Shown here piece by piece: positions 53,614-61,939 of a stretch of 64,000 bases of DNA. Positions within the stretch are counted from its first letter, which is position 1. Every line of letters starts with the position of its first letter. The notes under the pieces were generated by a model, which saw only the letters and a list, made by a program, of their open reading frames with translations, did not search any database and was not told the origin of the DNA. The translations under genes were made by a program, and so were the position numbers. This DNA is from Rhodoferax sp. TS-BS-61-7. GTDB lineage: Bacteria > Pseudomonadota > Gammaproteobacteria > Burkholderiales > Burkholderiaceae_C. The stretch spans positions 806,001-870,000 of the forward strand of contig NZ_PTQY01000001.1 of the NCBI RefSeq assembly GCF_002943465.1. Direction: 5' to 3'.

Positions 53614-54885
53614 TCACTTCTTTTCCCAAACAGCCGCAAAAAATCCATCGGTTGCATGCCGATGCGGCCACAGACGCAGGTAGAGCTGGCCGTCTTCCCC
53701 ACCTGCGCACAGGCTTGGTGCGTTCTCGACCTTCAGCCCAGCCAGGACCTCGCCCGCGGGCAGGGCCACAAAGTCGGGGTTGGCCGCCGCAAAGGCCTGG
53801 GCAATCGCCTCGTTCTCCTGCGGCAGCACGCTGCAGGTTGCGTACACCAGCCGTCCACCGGACTTCACCATACGCGCAGCGCTTTGCAGGATGGCCGCTT
53901 GTTTGACCGCCATCTCCTCCACAGCTTGGAGGTTTTGGCGCCATTTCAAGTCTGGGTTGCGGCGTAAAGTGCCCATACCGGTACAAGGAGCATCCACCAG
54001 CACGCGGTCCATCTTGCCGGACAGGCGTTTTACGCGGTCGTCGCGCTCATGAGCGATGGCGGCCGGATGCACATTGGACAGGCCACTGCGCGCCATGCGC
54101 GGTTTGAACGAATCCAGGCGGTGGGCAGACGTATCGAAGGCGTAGAGGCGGCCCGTGCTGCGCATGGCGGCACCAATGGCCAGGGTTTTACCGCCGGCAC
54201 CGGCGCAAAAATCCACCACCATCTCGCCGCGCTTGGCGTCCAGCAGCATGGCCAGCAGCTGGGAGCCCTCGTCCTGCACCTCAAAGTCGCCACGCACAAA
54301 GGCTTCGTTTTTGTTCAGCGCAGGTTTGCCGGCAATGCGCAGGCCCCAAGGGGAATACGGCGTGGGCACGGCCTTGATGCCGGCCTGCTGCAGCTCTTTT
54401 TGCACATCGGCACGTTTGGCCTTGAAGGTGTTGACGCGCAAATCCAGGCCTGCGCCCAGGTTCAGGTGCTCTACCAGGGGCCAGAATTGGTCGCCCAATT
54501 GGTCCTTGAGCGGTTGCACCAGCCATTCCGGCAAGTTGTGGCGGTGGCGCTCCATCAGGTCTTCGGGCTGAACCTTCTCGCACTGGTCCAGCCAGTTTTT
54601 CTCTTGGTCCGTCAGGGCGCTGCGCAGAAAGTCACCCGGGCCGTAGAAACCCAGAATGGCCATGCGGCGCTCTTTGGGGCCACTGCCGCTGGGGGCCAGG
54701 TGGTCAAACAGCAGCTTTTTGCGCAGCACGGTGTAGGCGGTTTCGGCCAGGGTGGCTCGCTCGCGCGGGCCCAGGCCGCGGTTGTCACGGAAGAAACGCG
54801 AGACGATGGCGTCCGCAGGGTGGTCAAATTTAAGGACGAGCCGGACCAATTCGGAACAGGCGTCAAGCAGGGCTTTTGGATGCAT
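53614..54885 (-). CDS. RsmB/NOP2-family RNA (cytosine-C5) methyltransferase
   Basis: 423 residues. An N-terminal NusB-like helical part (about 1-140) precedes a SAM-dependent methyltransferase with VVDFCAGAGGKTLAIGA (motif I), VDAPCTGMGTLRRNPD (motif IV, Cys) and VYATCSVLPQENE (motif VI, catalytic Cys). This arrangement makes 5-methylcytosine in rRNA. The exact target (16S C967 or other) is not certain, because Burkholderiales have more than one such protein. It is divergent from the DUF1653 gene with 16 bases between. Confidence 0.85.
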   Translation of the reverse strand: MHPKALLDACSELVRLVLKFDHPADAIVSRFFRDNRGLGPRERATLAETAYTVLRKKLLFDHLAPSGSGPKERRMAILGFYGPGDFLRSALTDQEKNWLDQCEKVQPEDLMERHRHNLPEWLVQPLKDQLGDQFWPLVEHLNLGAGLDLRVNTFKAKRADVQKELQQAGIKAVPTPYSPWGLRIAGKPALNKNEAFVRGDFEVQDEGSQLLAMLLDAKRGEMVVDFCAGAGGKTLAIGAAMRSTGRLYAFDTSAHRLDSFKPRMARSGLSNVHPAAIAHERDDRVKRLSGKMDRVLVDAPCTGMGTLRRNPDLKWRQNLQAVEEMAVKQAAILQSAARMVKSGGRLVYATCSVLPQENEAIAQAFAAANPDFVALPAGEVLAGLKVENAPSLCAGGEDGQLYLRLWPHRHATDGFFAAVWEKK

Positions 54886-54901
54886 AGCCTAGGATTGTCC
54901 C

Positions 54902-55141
54902 ATGAGCACTGAAAACCTACCCCCACTAATTAATACGCCGACCGGCCGCTACCGCCACTACAAGGGCATGGAATACCAGGTGCTGGACACTGTGCGCCAC
55001 AGCGAAACACTGGAACCCATGACCCTGTACCGTGCGCTGTATGGCGAGCATGGCCTGTGGGTGCGGCCCGCCACCATGTTTCTTGAGACGGTGGTGATTG
55101 CGGGCGTGGCCCAGCCGCGCTTTACCCGGATTGGGGACTAA
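54902..55141 (+). CDS. DUF1653 protein
   Basis: 79 residues, the size of DUF1653 proteins, with RYRHYKGMEYQVLDTVRHSE, MTLYRALYGEHGLWVRPATMF. Function unknown. It is preceded by the divergent methyltransferase gene and followed directly by repeat R1 copy 8. Confidence 0.88.
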   Translation: MSTENLPPLINTPTGRYRHYKGMEYQVLDTVRHSETLEPMTLYRALYGEHGLWVRPATMFLETVVIAGVAQPRFTRIGD

Positions 55142-55143
55142 AT

Positions 55144-55198
55144 TGGCCTCTAGCCCACGTGGAATATGCGCGAGAAGCTCCTAATTCAGGAGCATTTT
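55144..55198 (+). repeat. Dispersed repeat R1, copy 8, containing the sensor-kinase stop codon
   Basis: TTGGCCTCTAGCCC, a spacer, AATATGCGCGAGAAGCTCC, then AATTCAGGAGCATTTTTGC. The minus-strand sensor gene enters it from the right and stops inside; its last residues (KMLLN) are repeat-encoded. Confidence 0.85.
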
Positions 55199-56488
55199 TG
55201 CATCTACCGCTTGGCGAGGCAGCCGCAGCTCGGCCTGCAACCCTCCGCCCACGCGGTTGCGCAGCGTGATGCCACCGCCATGCTGGCGCGCAATGTCACT
55301 GGCCGAGGCCAGGCCCAGCCCTACCCCGCCCGTGTTGCGGTTGCGTGAGGCCTCGACCCGGTAAAACGGCTGCAGCACGCTAGAGAGCTCAGCCTCAGGG
55401 ATGCCAGGGCCGCGGTCCAGCACCGTCACAGAGATGCCTTGCGCGTCTTCGGTCAACTGCACCTGGGCGGCGCCACCGTAGCGGGCCGCGTTGTCCAGCA
55501 GATTGCTGATGCAGCGGCGCAAAGCCGAGGCCTGCGCCCGCACAGGGGCCAGCGGGCTGGCGCCCCCCAACTCAACAGCCACCACGTGGCCCGCCTCCTG
55601 CTGGTCTTGCACCAGGCTGTCCACCAGCGCTGCCAGGTCCAGCGCTACCCAGGGTTCGGCATCGGCGGCGCCGCGCAGGTAGTCCAGCGTGGCGCGGATC
55701 ATGGTGTCCATCTCGGCAATGTCCCGACCAAAGCGCTGGCGGTCTCCTGCGTCATGCAAAGACTCCACACGTAGCGCCAGACGGGTGAGCGGCGTGCGCA
55801 GGTCGTGCGACACGGCGGCCACAAACTGGTCGCGCTGCTCCAGCTGGGCGCGGATGTGCTGTTGCATCTGGTTGAACACGCGCGTGGCCTCGCGGCACTC
55901 CAGCGTGCCTGACTCGGGCAGAGGCGCGCGGTGGATGTTGAGACCCAGCTCGCGTGCGGCACCCGCCAAGCGGCGCACCGGGTCGCTGAGCCAACGCGCC
56001 CCCACCCAGGCCGCCAGTAACAGCGCCCCCAGGCGCACAGCAATGTCCAGTAGCAGACCCAACGTGGGCGGGCCGGGGGGACCGTCAGGGCCGCGGACAT
56101 GCGGCGGTTCGGAATTCGGAGGCGCATGTGGCGGCGGCTGGCCCATACCCCAAGGCGGCGGACCGGAGACCCCCATGACCTGGGGCGGTGGGGCCATACC
56201 GGGCCGCGGGTGCAGCTCAAACATCAGCGTCAACGCCAGCACATGGCTGCTAACCACGGCCACGCCCAACAACAGTGCCAAGCGGCCAAACAGGCTGTCG
56301 GGCACGAGTTTGGCAAGCCAGTTTTTCCGCAGGGCCGCACCAAACTGCGCCCCCGAGGGGCCGAAGGCTGCGGCTCCAAAGCCACCTGCGTGGCTTTGGA
56401 CAGCCTGCGGAGCCCAAGCCTCCGGCTGGGCCCGTTCAGCGACCCGCGCAGCGGCGGAGCGTGGAGGCGATGTTTTCAGGCCCGCCAC
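55181..56488 (-). CDS. EnvZ-type sensor histidine kinase with Pro/Gly-rich periplasmic loop
   Basis: 435 residues if the GTG at 56488 is used. Helix 1 (about 65-90), a periplasmic loop rich in Pro and Gly (PRPGMAPPPQVMG, GPDGPPGPPT), helix 2 (about 145-165), HAMP, then HisKA with the His in AVSHDLRTPLTRLAL and an HATPase (LLDNAARYGG, DRGPGIP, GVGLGLAS). It overlaps the upstream response-regulator gene. The first 60 residues are encoded by a palindrome-rich sequence and may not be translated; a GTG at 56305 (VPDSLFGR) is a possible alternative start. The C-terminal residues are contributed by repeat R1. Confidence 0.85.
   Translation of the reverse strand: MAGLKTSPPRSAAARVAERAQPEAWAPQAVQSHAGGFGAAAFGPSGAQFGAALRKNWLAKLVPDSLFGRLALLLGVAVVSSHVLALTLMFELHPRPGMAPPPQVMGVSGPPPWGMGQPPPHAPPNSEPPHVRGPDGPPGPPTLGLLLDIAVRLGALLLAAWVGARWLSDPVRRLAGAARELGLNIHRAPLPESGTLECREATRVFNQMQQHIRAQLEQRDQFVAAVSHDLRTPLTRLALRVESLHDAGDRQRFGRDIAEMDTMIRATLDYLRGAADAEPWVALDLAALVDSLVQDQQEAGHVVAVELGGASPLAPVRAQASALRRCISNLLDNAARYGGAAQVQLTEDAQGISVTVLDRGPGIPEAELSSVLQPFYRVEASRNRNTGGVGLGLASASDIARQHGGGITLRNRVGGGLQAELRLPRQAVDAKMLLN
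56360..56426. repeat. Nested palindrome in the sensor-kinase 5' region
   Basis: Inner arms CCAAAGCCAC (56376-56385) and GTGGCTTTGG (56390-56399) with a four-base loop. Outer arms GCCGAAGGCTGCGGCTCC (56360-56377) and 56409-56426 pair with three mismatches. The structure is REP-like and lies within the N-terminal extension of the kinase frame. Confidence 0.65.
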
Positions 56489-57216
56489 GCCATGCGCCCC
56501 TGCACCGATTGCACATTGAACATATACCCCGCGCCACGCACGGTCTTGATCATGGAAGGTTCGTCGGGGTCGTCGGCCAGTTTTTGCCGCAGGCGCGATA
56601 CCAGCAAATCAATGCTGCGCTCAAAGGCATCCATGGCACGGCCACGGGCCTGCTCCATGAGCTGGTCGCGGCTGAACAGGCGCCGCGGGGTTTGCAAAAA
56701 GGTGGTGAGCAGCCGGAACTCGGCATTGGACAGCGCCACCACCAGCCCCGTGGGCGACACCAGGTTGCGCGCGTCGCGGTGCAGCTCCCAGCCGTCAAAA
56801 CACACCACATCGCTGCGCGCCAGGATGGGTGTGCTGTCCTTGCTGCCCAGGGCGCGGCGCAGCACCGTGTGGATGCGGGCCACCAACTCGCGTGGCTCAA
56901 ACGGCTTGCCCATGTAGTCATCAGCGCCGTTTTCGAGCCCCATGATGCGGTCAAAGGTGGTGGTGCGGGCGGTCAGCATGATGACGGGGATGTGCGAACG
57001 CTCGCGGATCTCGCGTGAAAGCGTGAGCCCGTCGATGCCGGGCAACATCACGTCCAGCACCACCAGGTCCACGTGCTGGCGCGCGAGCTGCTGGCGCATG
57101 GTATCGGCATCACAAGCGGTGTGGACCTCGAAGTTGAAGCGGGCCAAGTACTCACCCAGCAGGGCGGTGATGTCGGCGTCGTCATCGACGAGGAGGATGG
57201 AGGTTTTGGTAGTCAT
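56476..57216 (-). CDS. OmpR-family response regulator
   Basis: 246 residues from the ATG at 57216. REC domain (SILLVDDDADITAL, phospho-Asp in LVVLDVMLPGIDG, Lys in DYMGKPFEP) plus a C-terminal winged helix (LSNAEFRLLTTFL, RSIDLLVSRLRQKLADD, TVRGAGYMF). It partners the downstream sensor kinase, whose start lies inside this gene's 3' end. The divergent EF-hand gene 219 bp away is a candidate target. Confidence 0.9.
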   Translation of the reverse strand: MTTKTSILLVDDDADITALLGEYLARFNFEVHTACDADTMRQQLARQHVDLVVLDVMLPGIDGLTLSREIRERSHIPVIMLTARTTTFDRIMGLENGADDYMGKPFEPRELVARIHTVLRRALGSKDSTPILARSDVVCFDGWELHRDARNLVSPTGLVVALSNAEFRLLTTFLQTPRRLFSRDQLMEQARGRAMDAFERSIDLLVSRLRQKLADDPDEPSMIKTVRGAGYMFNVQSVQGRMAWRA

Positions 57217-57341
57217 GGGGCGGTCCTGACAGCCCGGGGAAGGCAGTCCTTGCGGCCGCCCCAGTGTAGAAAAACGCCCCGCCCGTGAAGCCATGAATTG
57301 GGCGCAAAGCCACCCCCAGTTGCAGGCTTGAAACGGACTTT

Positions 57342-57359
57342 TGTACCAAGCTTGGTACA
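57342..57359. promoter_or_regulatory. 18-bp perfect palindrome in the divergent spacer
   Basis: TGTACCAAGCTTGGTACA is perfectly self-complementary. It lies 126 bases upstream of the response-regulator start and 77 bases upstream of the EF-hand gene start. It looks like a dimeric operator. OmpR-type proteins usually bind direct repeats, so another regulator may be involved. Confidence 0.55.
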
Positions 57360-57435
57360 CAGACGACAAACCCACGATACCTGCGCTGCCAAGAATGGAT
57401 GGCATCTACCACCACCATCCAGAAAGGAAGTGACC

Positions 57436-58269
57436 ATGAGCACCATCAGCGGGGTGAGCGGATCCGGCAATGCCTGGGCCGCCCTCAACACCCAACGCAG
57501 CCAGCACCAGGCCAAAATGTTCGCCAAGGTGGACGCCGACGGCAGCGGCGGCGTCGACCAGACCGAACTCGGCAGCATGCTGAGCAAAATCAGTGACAAA
57601 ACCGGCGCCAGCGTGGGCGACGCCAAAGAGCTGTTCACCCAAATGGACAGCAACAGCGACGGCAGCCTCTCCAGCGACGAGCTGGACGCGGGCATGCAAG
57701 CCCTGATGCCACCGCCCCCCAGCACCATGGAGTTTGCCCAGTCGCGCGGCATGGGCGGCAGCGGGGGCAGCCAGGACGACCTGTTTGCCAAGGTGGACAC
57801 CGATGGCGACGGCTCGGTCAGCCAAGACGAGCTCCAGGTGCTGACCGACAAGATCAAAGAAGACACCGGCCAGGACGTGAGCCAGGACTTTGCCAAGCTG
57901 GATACCGACGGTGATGGCCAGCTCAGCCAGACCGAATTTGAGGCCGGTCGACCGCAGCCACCCGAAGGCAGCCAGGGCGCCCAAGGCCCCGGCGGGCCAC
58001 GCGGGCCCGGTGGCCCGGGCGGGGCGCAGGGTGCCTCATCCAGCGACACCACCTACGACGCGCTGGACACCAACCAGGACGGCACCGTGTCCGAGGTGGA
58101 GCGCATGGTGGGCGAGCTCAAAGAAGCCCTTGCCGGGCTGAGCAGCAGCGATGAGGCCAGCAACACCGCCACCAACCAGCAGATTGCCGAGCTGGCCCAA
58201 AAGATCTACGCCCAGGTGGCCCAGAGCCTGAGCGAAACGAGTGACAGCAGCCTCAGTGTTACGGCATGA
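57436..58269 (+). CDS. EF-hand calcium-binding protein with a collagen-like segment
   Basis: 277 residues with five EF-hand loops: DADGSGGVDQTE, DSNSDGSLSSDE, DTDGDGSVSQDE, DTDGDGQLSQTE and DTNQDGTVSEVE. Between the fourth and fifth lies a Gly/Pro-rich collagen-like stretch (GPGGPRGPGGPGGAQG). There is no classical signal peptide; the N-terminus is Ser/Gly-rich (MSTISGVSGSGNAWAALN). A GAAAGGAAG ribosome-binding site precedes the ATG. It is divergent from a two-component system and lies upstream of a tripartite exporter. Calcium binding is predicted; location and role are unknown. Confidence 0.82.
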   Translation: MSTISGVSGSGNAWAALNTQRSQHQAKMFAKVDADGSGGVDQTELGSMLSKISDKTGASVGDAKELFTQMDSNSDGSLSSDELDAGMQALMPPPPSTMEFAQSRGMGGSGGSQDDLFAKVDTDGDGSVSQDELQVLTDKIKEDTGQDVSQDFAKLDTDGDGQLSQTEFEAGRPQPPEGSQGAQGPGGPRGPGGPGGAQGASSSDTTYDALDTNQDGTVSEVERMVGELKEALAGLSSSDEASNTATNQQIAELAQKIYAQVAQSLSETSDSSLSVTA

Positions 58270-58270
58270 T

Positions 58271-58326
58271 TTAGGCCTCTAGCCCTTTTGGATGCTGCGC
58301 GAGCAGCTCCTGAATTCATAGCAATC
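58271..58326 (+). repeat. Dispersed repeat R1, copy 9, intergenic
   Basis: TTAGGCCTCTAGCCC, a spacer, GCTGCGCGAGCAGCTCC, then TGAATTCATAGCAATC. It starts two bases after the EF-hand gene stop, in the 159-bp gap before the outer-membrane factor gene. Confidence 0.88.
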
Positions 58327-58428
58327 ACGCGCCGGGCCACAGCCATGTGGGCCCGGCGTTGTGCCGTCTTTACCGGTCTTTACACACAGGGCACGAAGGC
58401 GAAACCCGTGGCCCGCACCATCAGAGCC

Positions 58429-59856
58429 ATGCCACCTCACCCTTCTTCTTTTTTGCACCGCCCACGGCTGCGGCACTGTGCGGCAGCCTGCCTGCTGGCC
58501 CTGGCCACGCTGGGCAGCCAGGCGGCCACCGCCCTGCCCGACACCGCGCCTTTGCCCAGCAGTTGGTCCCAAGCCAGCAGCGCCACACCCGACAGCCTGG
58601 CCCAGTGGTGGGACAAGTTCAACGACGCCCAGCTCTCCGCCCTGGTGACCCAGGCGCTGCAAGCCAACCCCAGCCTGCGCAAGGCCGAGGCCGCGCTGCA
58701 ACAGGCGCGCGCCCTGCGCGACGCCAAACAAGGCGCCCTGCTGCCCAGCCTGAACGCCAGTGGCTCCGGCCAGCGCAGCCAGACCAATGAACAAGCCGCC
58801 ACCAACAGCTTCAAGGCCGGGCTGGACGCCAGCTGGGAGCCCGACCTGTTTGGCAGCAAGCGCCAGGCCCTGAACGCCACCGAGGCCGACGCCCAGGCCC
58901 AGCAGGCCACACTGGCCGATGCCCAGGTCTCGCTAGCGGCCGAGGTGGCCCTGGCCTACCTGCAACTGCGCGGCCAGCAAAGCCAGCTGGCCATCGCCCA
59001 GACCAACCTGGCCAGCCAGCAGGAAACCCTGCAGCTGACCGACTGGCGCGCGCAGGCCGGCCTCACCACCAGCCTGGAAGTGGAGCAAGCCCGCACCGCG
59101 GTGGAACAAACCCGTGCCGAGATTCCCACGCTGCAGGCCAACATGGCCGCCAGCCAACACAGCCTGGCCGTGCTGACCGGGCAGGCGCCGACCGCGCTGA
59201 CCGAGCAGCTAACCGCAGCCGCCCCCATCCCCGGCGCGCCAGAACAACTGGCGCTGGCCTTTCCGGCCGACACGCTGCGCCAGCGCCCCGACATACGTGC
59301 CGAAGAGGCCCGCATTGCCGCCGCCCTGGCCCGCGTGCAGGTGGCCAATGCCGCGCGTTACCCCAGCTTCTCTATCAGCGGCTCGCTGGGCCTGAGCGCC
59401 CTCACGCTGGCCGGGCTGACCAACGGCGCCAGCGTGCTCAGCAGCCTGCTGGCCAGTGTCTCCATGCCGGTGTTTGACGGCGGCGCCACCGCCGCCACCT
59501 TGCGCGCGCAAGAAGCCGCGCTGGTGCAGGCCCAGGCCAGCTACCAGAGCACGGTGCTCACCGCGCTGCAAGAAGTGGAAGATGCCCTGGCCGCCTTGCG
59601 CGGCCACCGTGCGCGCCTGCAGCACTTGCAAAGCGCCGCCACGGCCGCCGAGCTGGCCGCCCTGCTGGCCCAGCAGCGTTATGCCAGCGGCCTGATCGAC
59701 TTCCAGACCGTGCTGAGCACCCAGCGCACGCTGCTGAGCGCGCAAAACAGCGTGGCCAGCACCCTCACCGACCTGGGCACCGACCACGTGCGTCTGTACA
59801 AGGCGCTCGGCGGTGGCTGGCAGCCCACACCCACTATTTCCGCAGGACAACCATGA
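58429..59856 (+). CDS. Outer-membrane efflux channel (NodT/TolC family)
   Basis: 475 residues with an N-terminal signal (LRHCAAACLLALATLGSQAA). Two outer-membrane-efflux-protein repeats of alpha-helical coiled coil are visible (WWDKFNDAQLSALVTQALQA, RPDIRAEEARIAAALARVQV). NodT-family proteins often have a lipobox, but it is not convincing here. The stop overlaps the membrane-fusion gene (ATGA). First gene of a four-gene MacAB-type export operon. Confidence 0.87.
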   Translation: MPPHPSSFLHRPRLRHCAAACLLALATLGSQAATALPDTAPLPSSWSQASSATPDSLAQWWDKFNDAQLSALVTQALQANPSLRKAEAALQQARALRDAKQGALLPSLNASGSGQRSQTNEQAATNSFKAGLDASWEPDLFGSKRQALNATEADAQAQQATLADAQVSLAAEVALAYLQLRGQQSQLAIAQTNLASQQETLQLTDWRAQAGLTTSLEVEQARTAVEQTRAEIPTLQANMAASQHSLAVLTGQAPTALTEQLTAAAPIPGAPEQLALAFPADTLRQRPDIRAEEARIAAALARVQVANAARYPSFSISGSLGLSALTLAGLTNGASVLSSLLASVSMPVFDGGATAATLRAQEAALVQAQASYQSTVLTALQEVEDALAALRGHRARLQHLQSAATAAELAALLAQQRYASGLIDFQTVLSTQRTLLSAQNSVASTLTDLGTDHVRLYKALGGGWQPTPTISAGQP

Positions 59857-61181
59857 GCTCCGACACCACCCCCATCTCCTCTGCCGTGCCCAGCACCGCC
59901 GACATCCAGGCCCTGCTGCAAAGCGCCCCTCACCGCCCCTGGTGGCGCCGCCCCGTGGTGCTGGCCAGCGTGGCCGCCGTGCTGCTGGCGCTGGGTGCCA
60001 CCTACGCACTGCAGGCCCGCAGCCAGGCCCAGGCCGCGCCCAGCTATGTGAGCGAAACCGTACAGCGCGGCAACCTGACGCTGAGCGTCTCGGCCAATGG
60101 CACGCTGCAGCCCACGCGCTCGGTCAACATTGGCAGCGAGCTCTCGGGCACGGTGCGCAATGTGCTGGTGGACGTGAACGACCGTGTGCGCAAAGGCCAG
60201 TTGCTGGTAGAGCTGGACACCGCCAAGCTCAACGACCAGCTCACCAAAACCCGCGCCACACTGAGTGCCGCGCGGGCCAAGGTGGCGCAGACCGTGGTCA
60301 CCGTGAAAGAGGCGCAGGCCAGCTTGGCGCGGCTGGAAGAAGTGTCCCGCCTGTCTGGCGGCAAAGTGCCGGCCAAGAGCGAGCTGGATGCCGCCCGCGC
60401 CACGCTGGAGCGCGCCCAGGCCGACGAGGCCAGCGCGCGTGCCAACGTGACCGAAGCGCAGGCCGGTGCATCCAGCGATGCGACCAACCTGTCCAAAGCC
60501 TCCATCCGCTCGCCCATCGACGGCGTGGTGCTCACGCGTACCGTGGAGCCCGGCAACGCCGTGGCCGCCTCGTTGCAGGCGGTCACATTGTTCAGCGTGG
60601 CCGAAGACCTGAGCAAGCTGCGCCTGCAGGTGAATGTGGACGAGGCCGATGTGGGCTCGGTGAAGGTGGGCCAGAAGGCCAGCTTCACCGTCAGCGCCTA
60701 CCCCTCGCGCACCTTCCCCGCCACCATCACGCGGGTGGCCTATGGCTCCACCACTACTGAGAACGTAGTCACCTACATCACCTACCTGGAGGTGGACAAC
60801 AGCGACCTCACGCTGCGCCCCGGCATGACCGCCACGGCCACCATCACCGCCACCGAACGCAAGGACGCATTGCTGGTGCCCAACACCGCGCTGCGCTACA
60901 GCCCCAGCACCACGGCCAGCGCCGGCAAGCCTGCGACCCAAAGCAGCAGCATTGTGGGCAGCCTGATGCCGCGCATGCCCGGTGGCAGCGGCACCCGCAA
61001 AAGCGCTGGCAGCGCCGCCGGCGGCGGCAAGCAGGTTTGGGTGCTGCGCGACGGCGCCCCCGTGGCTGTGGCGGTGCAAACCGGCATCAGCGACGGCCGC
61101 ATGACCGAAGTCACCGGCGGCGAGCTGACCGCTGACATGCGAGTCATCACCGACCAGCGCAGCGCTGGAGCCAGCAAATGA
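59853..61181 (+). CDS. macA: MacA-type periplasmic membrane-fusion protein
   Basis: 442 residues. A single N-terminal membrane helix (about 34-54) is followed by a lipoyl/barrel-sandwich domain (GNLTLSVSANGTLQPTRSVN, IRSPIDGVVLTRTVEPGNAV), a helical hairpin and beta-barrel. A Ser/Gly-rich insertion (SSSIVGSLMPRMPGGSG) interrupts the membrane-proximal domain. It bridges the MacB-type pump and the NodT-type channel. Overlaps neighbours by ATGA on both sides. Confidence 0.87.
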   Translation: MSSDTTPISSAVPSTADIQALLQSAPHRPWWRRPVVLASVAAVLLALGATYALQARSQAQAAPSYVSETVQRGNLTLSVSANGTLQPTRSVNIGSELSGTVRNVLVDVNDRVRKGQLLVELDTAKLNDQLTKTRATLSAARAKVAQTVVTVKEAQASLARLEEVSRLSGGKVPAKSELDAARATLERAQADEASARANVTEAQAGASSDATNLSKASIRSPIDGVVLTRTVEPGNAVAASLQAVTLFSVAEDLSKLRLQVNVDEADVGSVKVGQKASFTVSAYPSRTFPATITRVAYGSTTTENVVTYITYLEVDNSDLTLRPGMTATATITATERKDALLVPNTALRYSPSTTASAGKPATQSSSIVGSLMPRMPGGSGTRKSAGSAAGGGKQVWVLRDGAPVAVAVQTGISDGRMTEVTGGELTADMRVITDQRSAGASK

Positions 61182-61939
61182 GCACGGCCACAACCGTGAA
61201 CGCCATGGCCCCGCCCCTGATCGAACTGCGCGGCGTGACCCGCACCTATGGCCAGGGCGCCACCGTGTTGCAGGCGCTCAAAGGGGTGGACCTGCGCATC
61301 GAGGCCGGTGACTTTGTCGCCATCATGGGCCCCAGCGGATCGGGCAAATCCACCGCCATGAACACGCTGGGCTGCCTGGACACACCGACTACCGGCGAAT
61401 ACCTGTTCCAGGGCGTGCATGTGGAAACCCTGGGCCGCGACCAGCGCGCCCAGCTGCGCCGCCACTACCTGGGCTTTGTGTTCCAGGGCTTCCACCTGCT
61501 GCCGCGCACCAGCGCGCAAGAGAACGTGGAACTGCCCCTGCTCTACCGCGGCGAATCGGCCAGCGCGCGGCGTAAGGCGGCATCACGCGCATTGGAACAA
61601 GTGGGCCTGCAAGGCCGCGAGCACCACACCCCGGCCGAGCTGTCGGGCGGGCAGCAGCAGCGCGTGGCGATTGCACGCGCCATCGTCACCGAACCCACCG
61701 TGCTGCTGGCCGACGAGCCCACCGGCAACCTGGACACCCAGCGCAGCGCCGAAATCATGGAGCTGCTGCAAGACCTGAACGTGCAGCACGGCATCACCGT
61801 GCTCATGGTCACACACGAGCCCGACATGGCGGCCTACGCCAAACGCATCGTGCGTTTTGTGGACGGCGTGATCGAGAGTGATGTGCAAAACCCCCACCCG
61901 GTGCGGCGACACGCAGCAAGCCAGGAAGCGGTGCACTGA
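61178..61939 (+). CDS. MacB-type ABC exporter, ATPase
   Basis: 253 residues. Walker A ([13 protein letters not shown]), signature ([15 protein letters not shown]), Walker B ([12 protein letters not shown]) and the H-loop (VTHEPDM) are intact. In E. coli MacB the ATPase and permease are fused; here they are separate genes, as in LolD/LolCE or BceAB types. The stop and the permease start share one base (TGATG). Confidence 0.92.
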   Translation: MSTATTVNAMAPPLIELRGVTRTYGQGATVLQALKGVDLRIEAGDFVAIMGPSGSGKSTAMNTLGCLDTPTTGEYLFQGVHVETLGRDQRAQLRRHYLGFVFQGFHLLPRTSAQENVELPLLYRGESASARRKAASRALEQVGLQGREHHTPAELSGGQQQRVAIARAIVTEPTVLLADEPTGNLDTQRSAEIMELLQDLNVQHGITVLMVTHEPDMAAYAKRIVRFVDGVIESDVQNPHPVRRHAASQEAVH

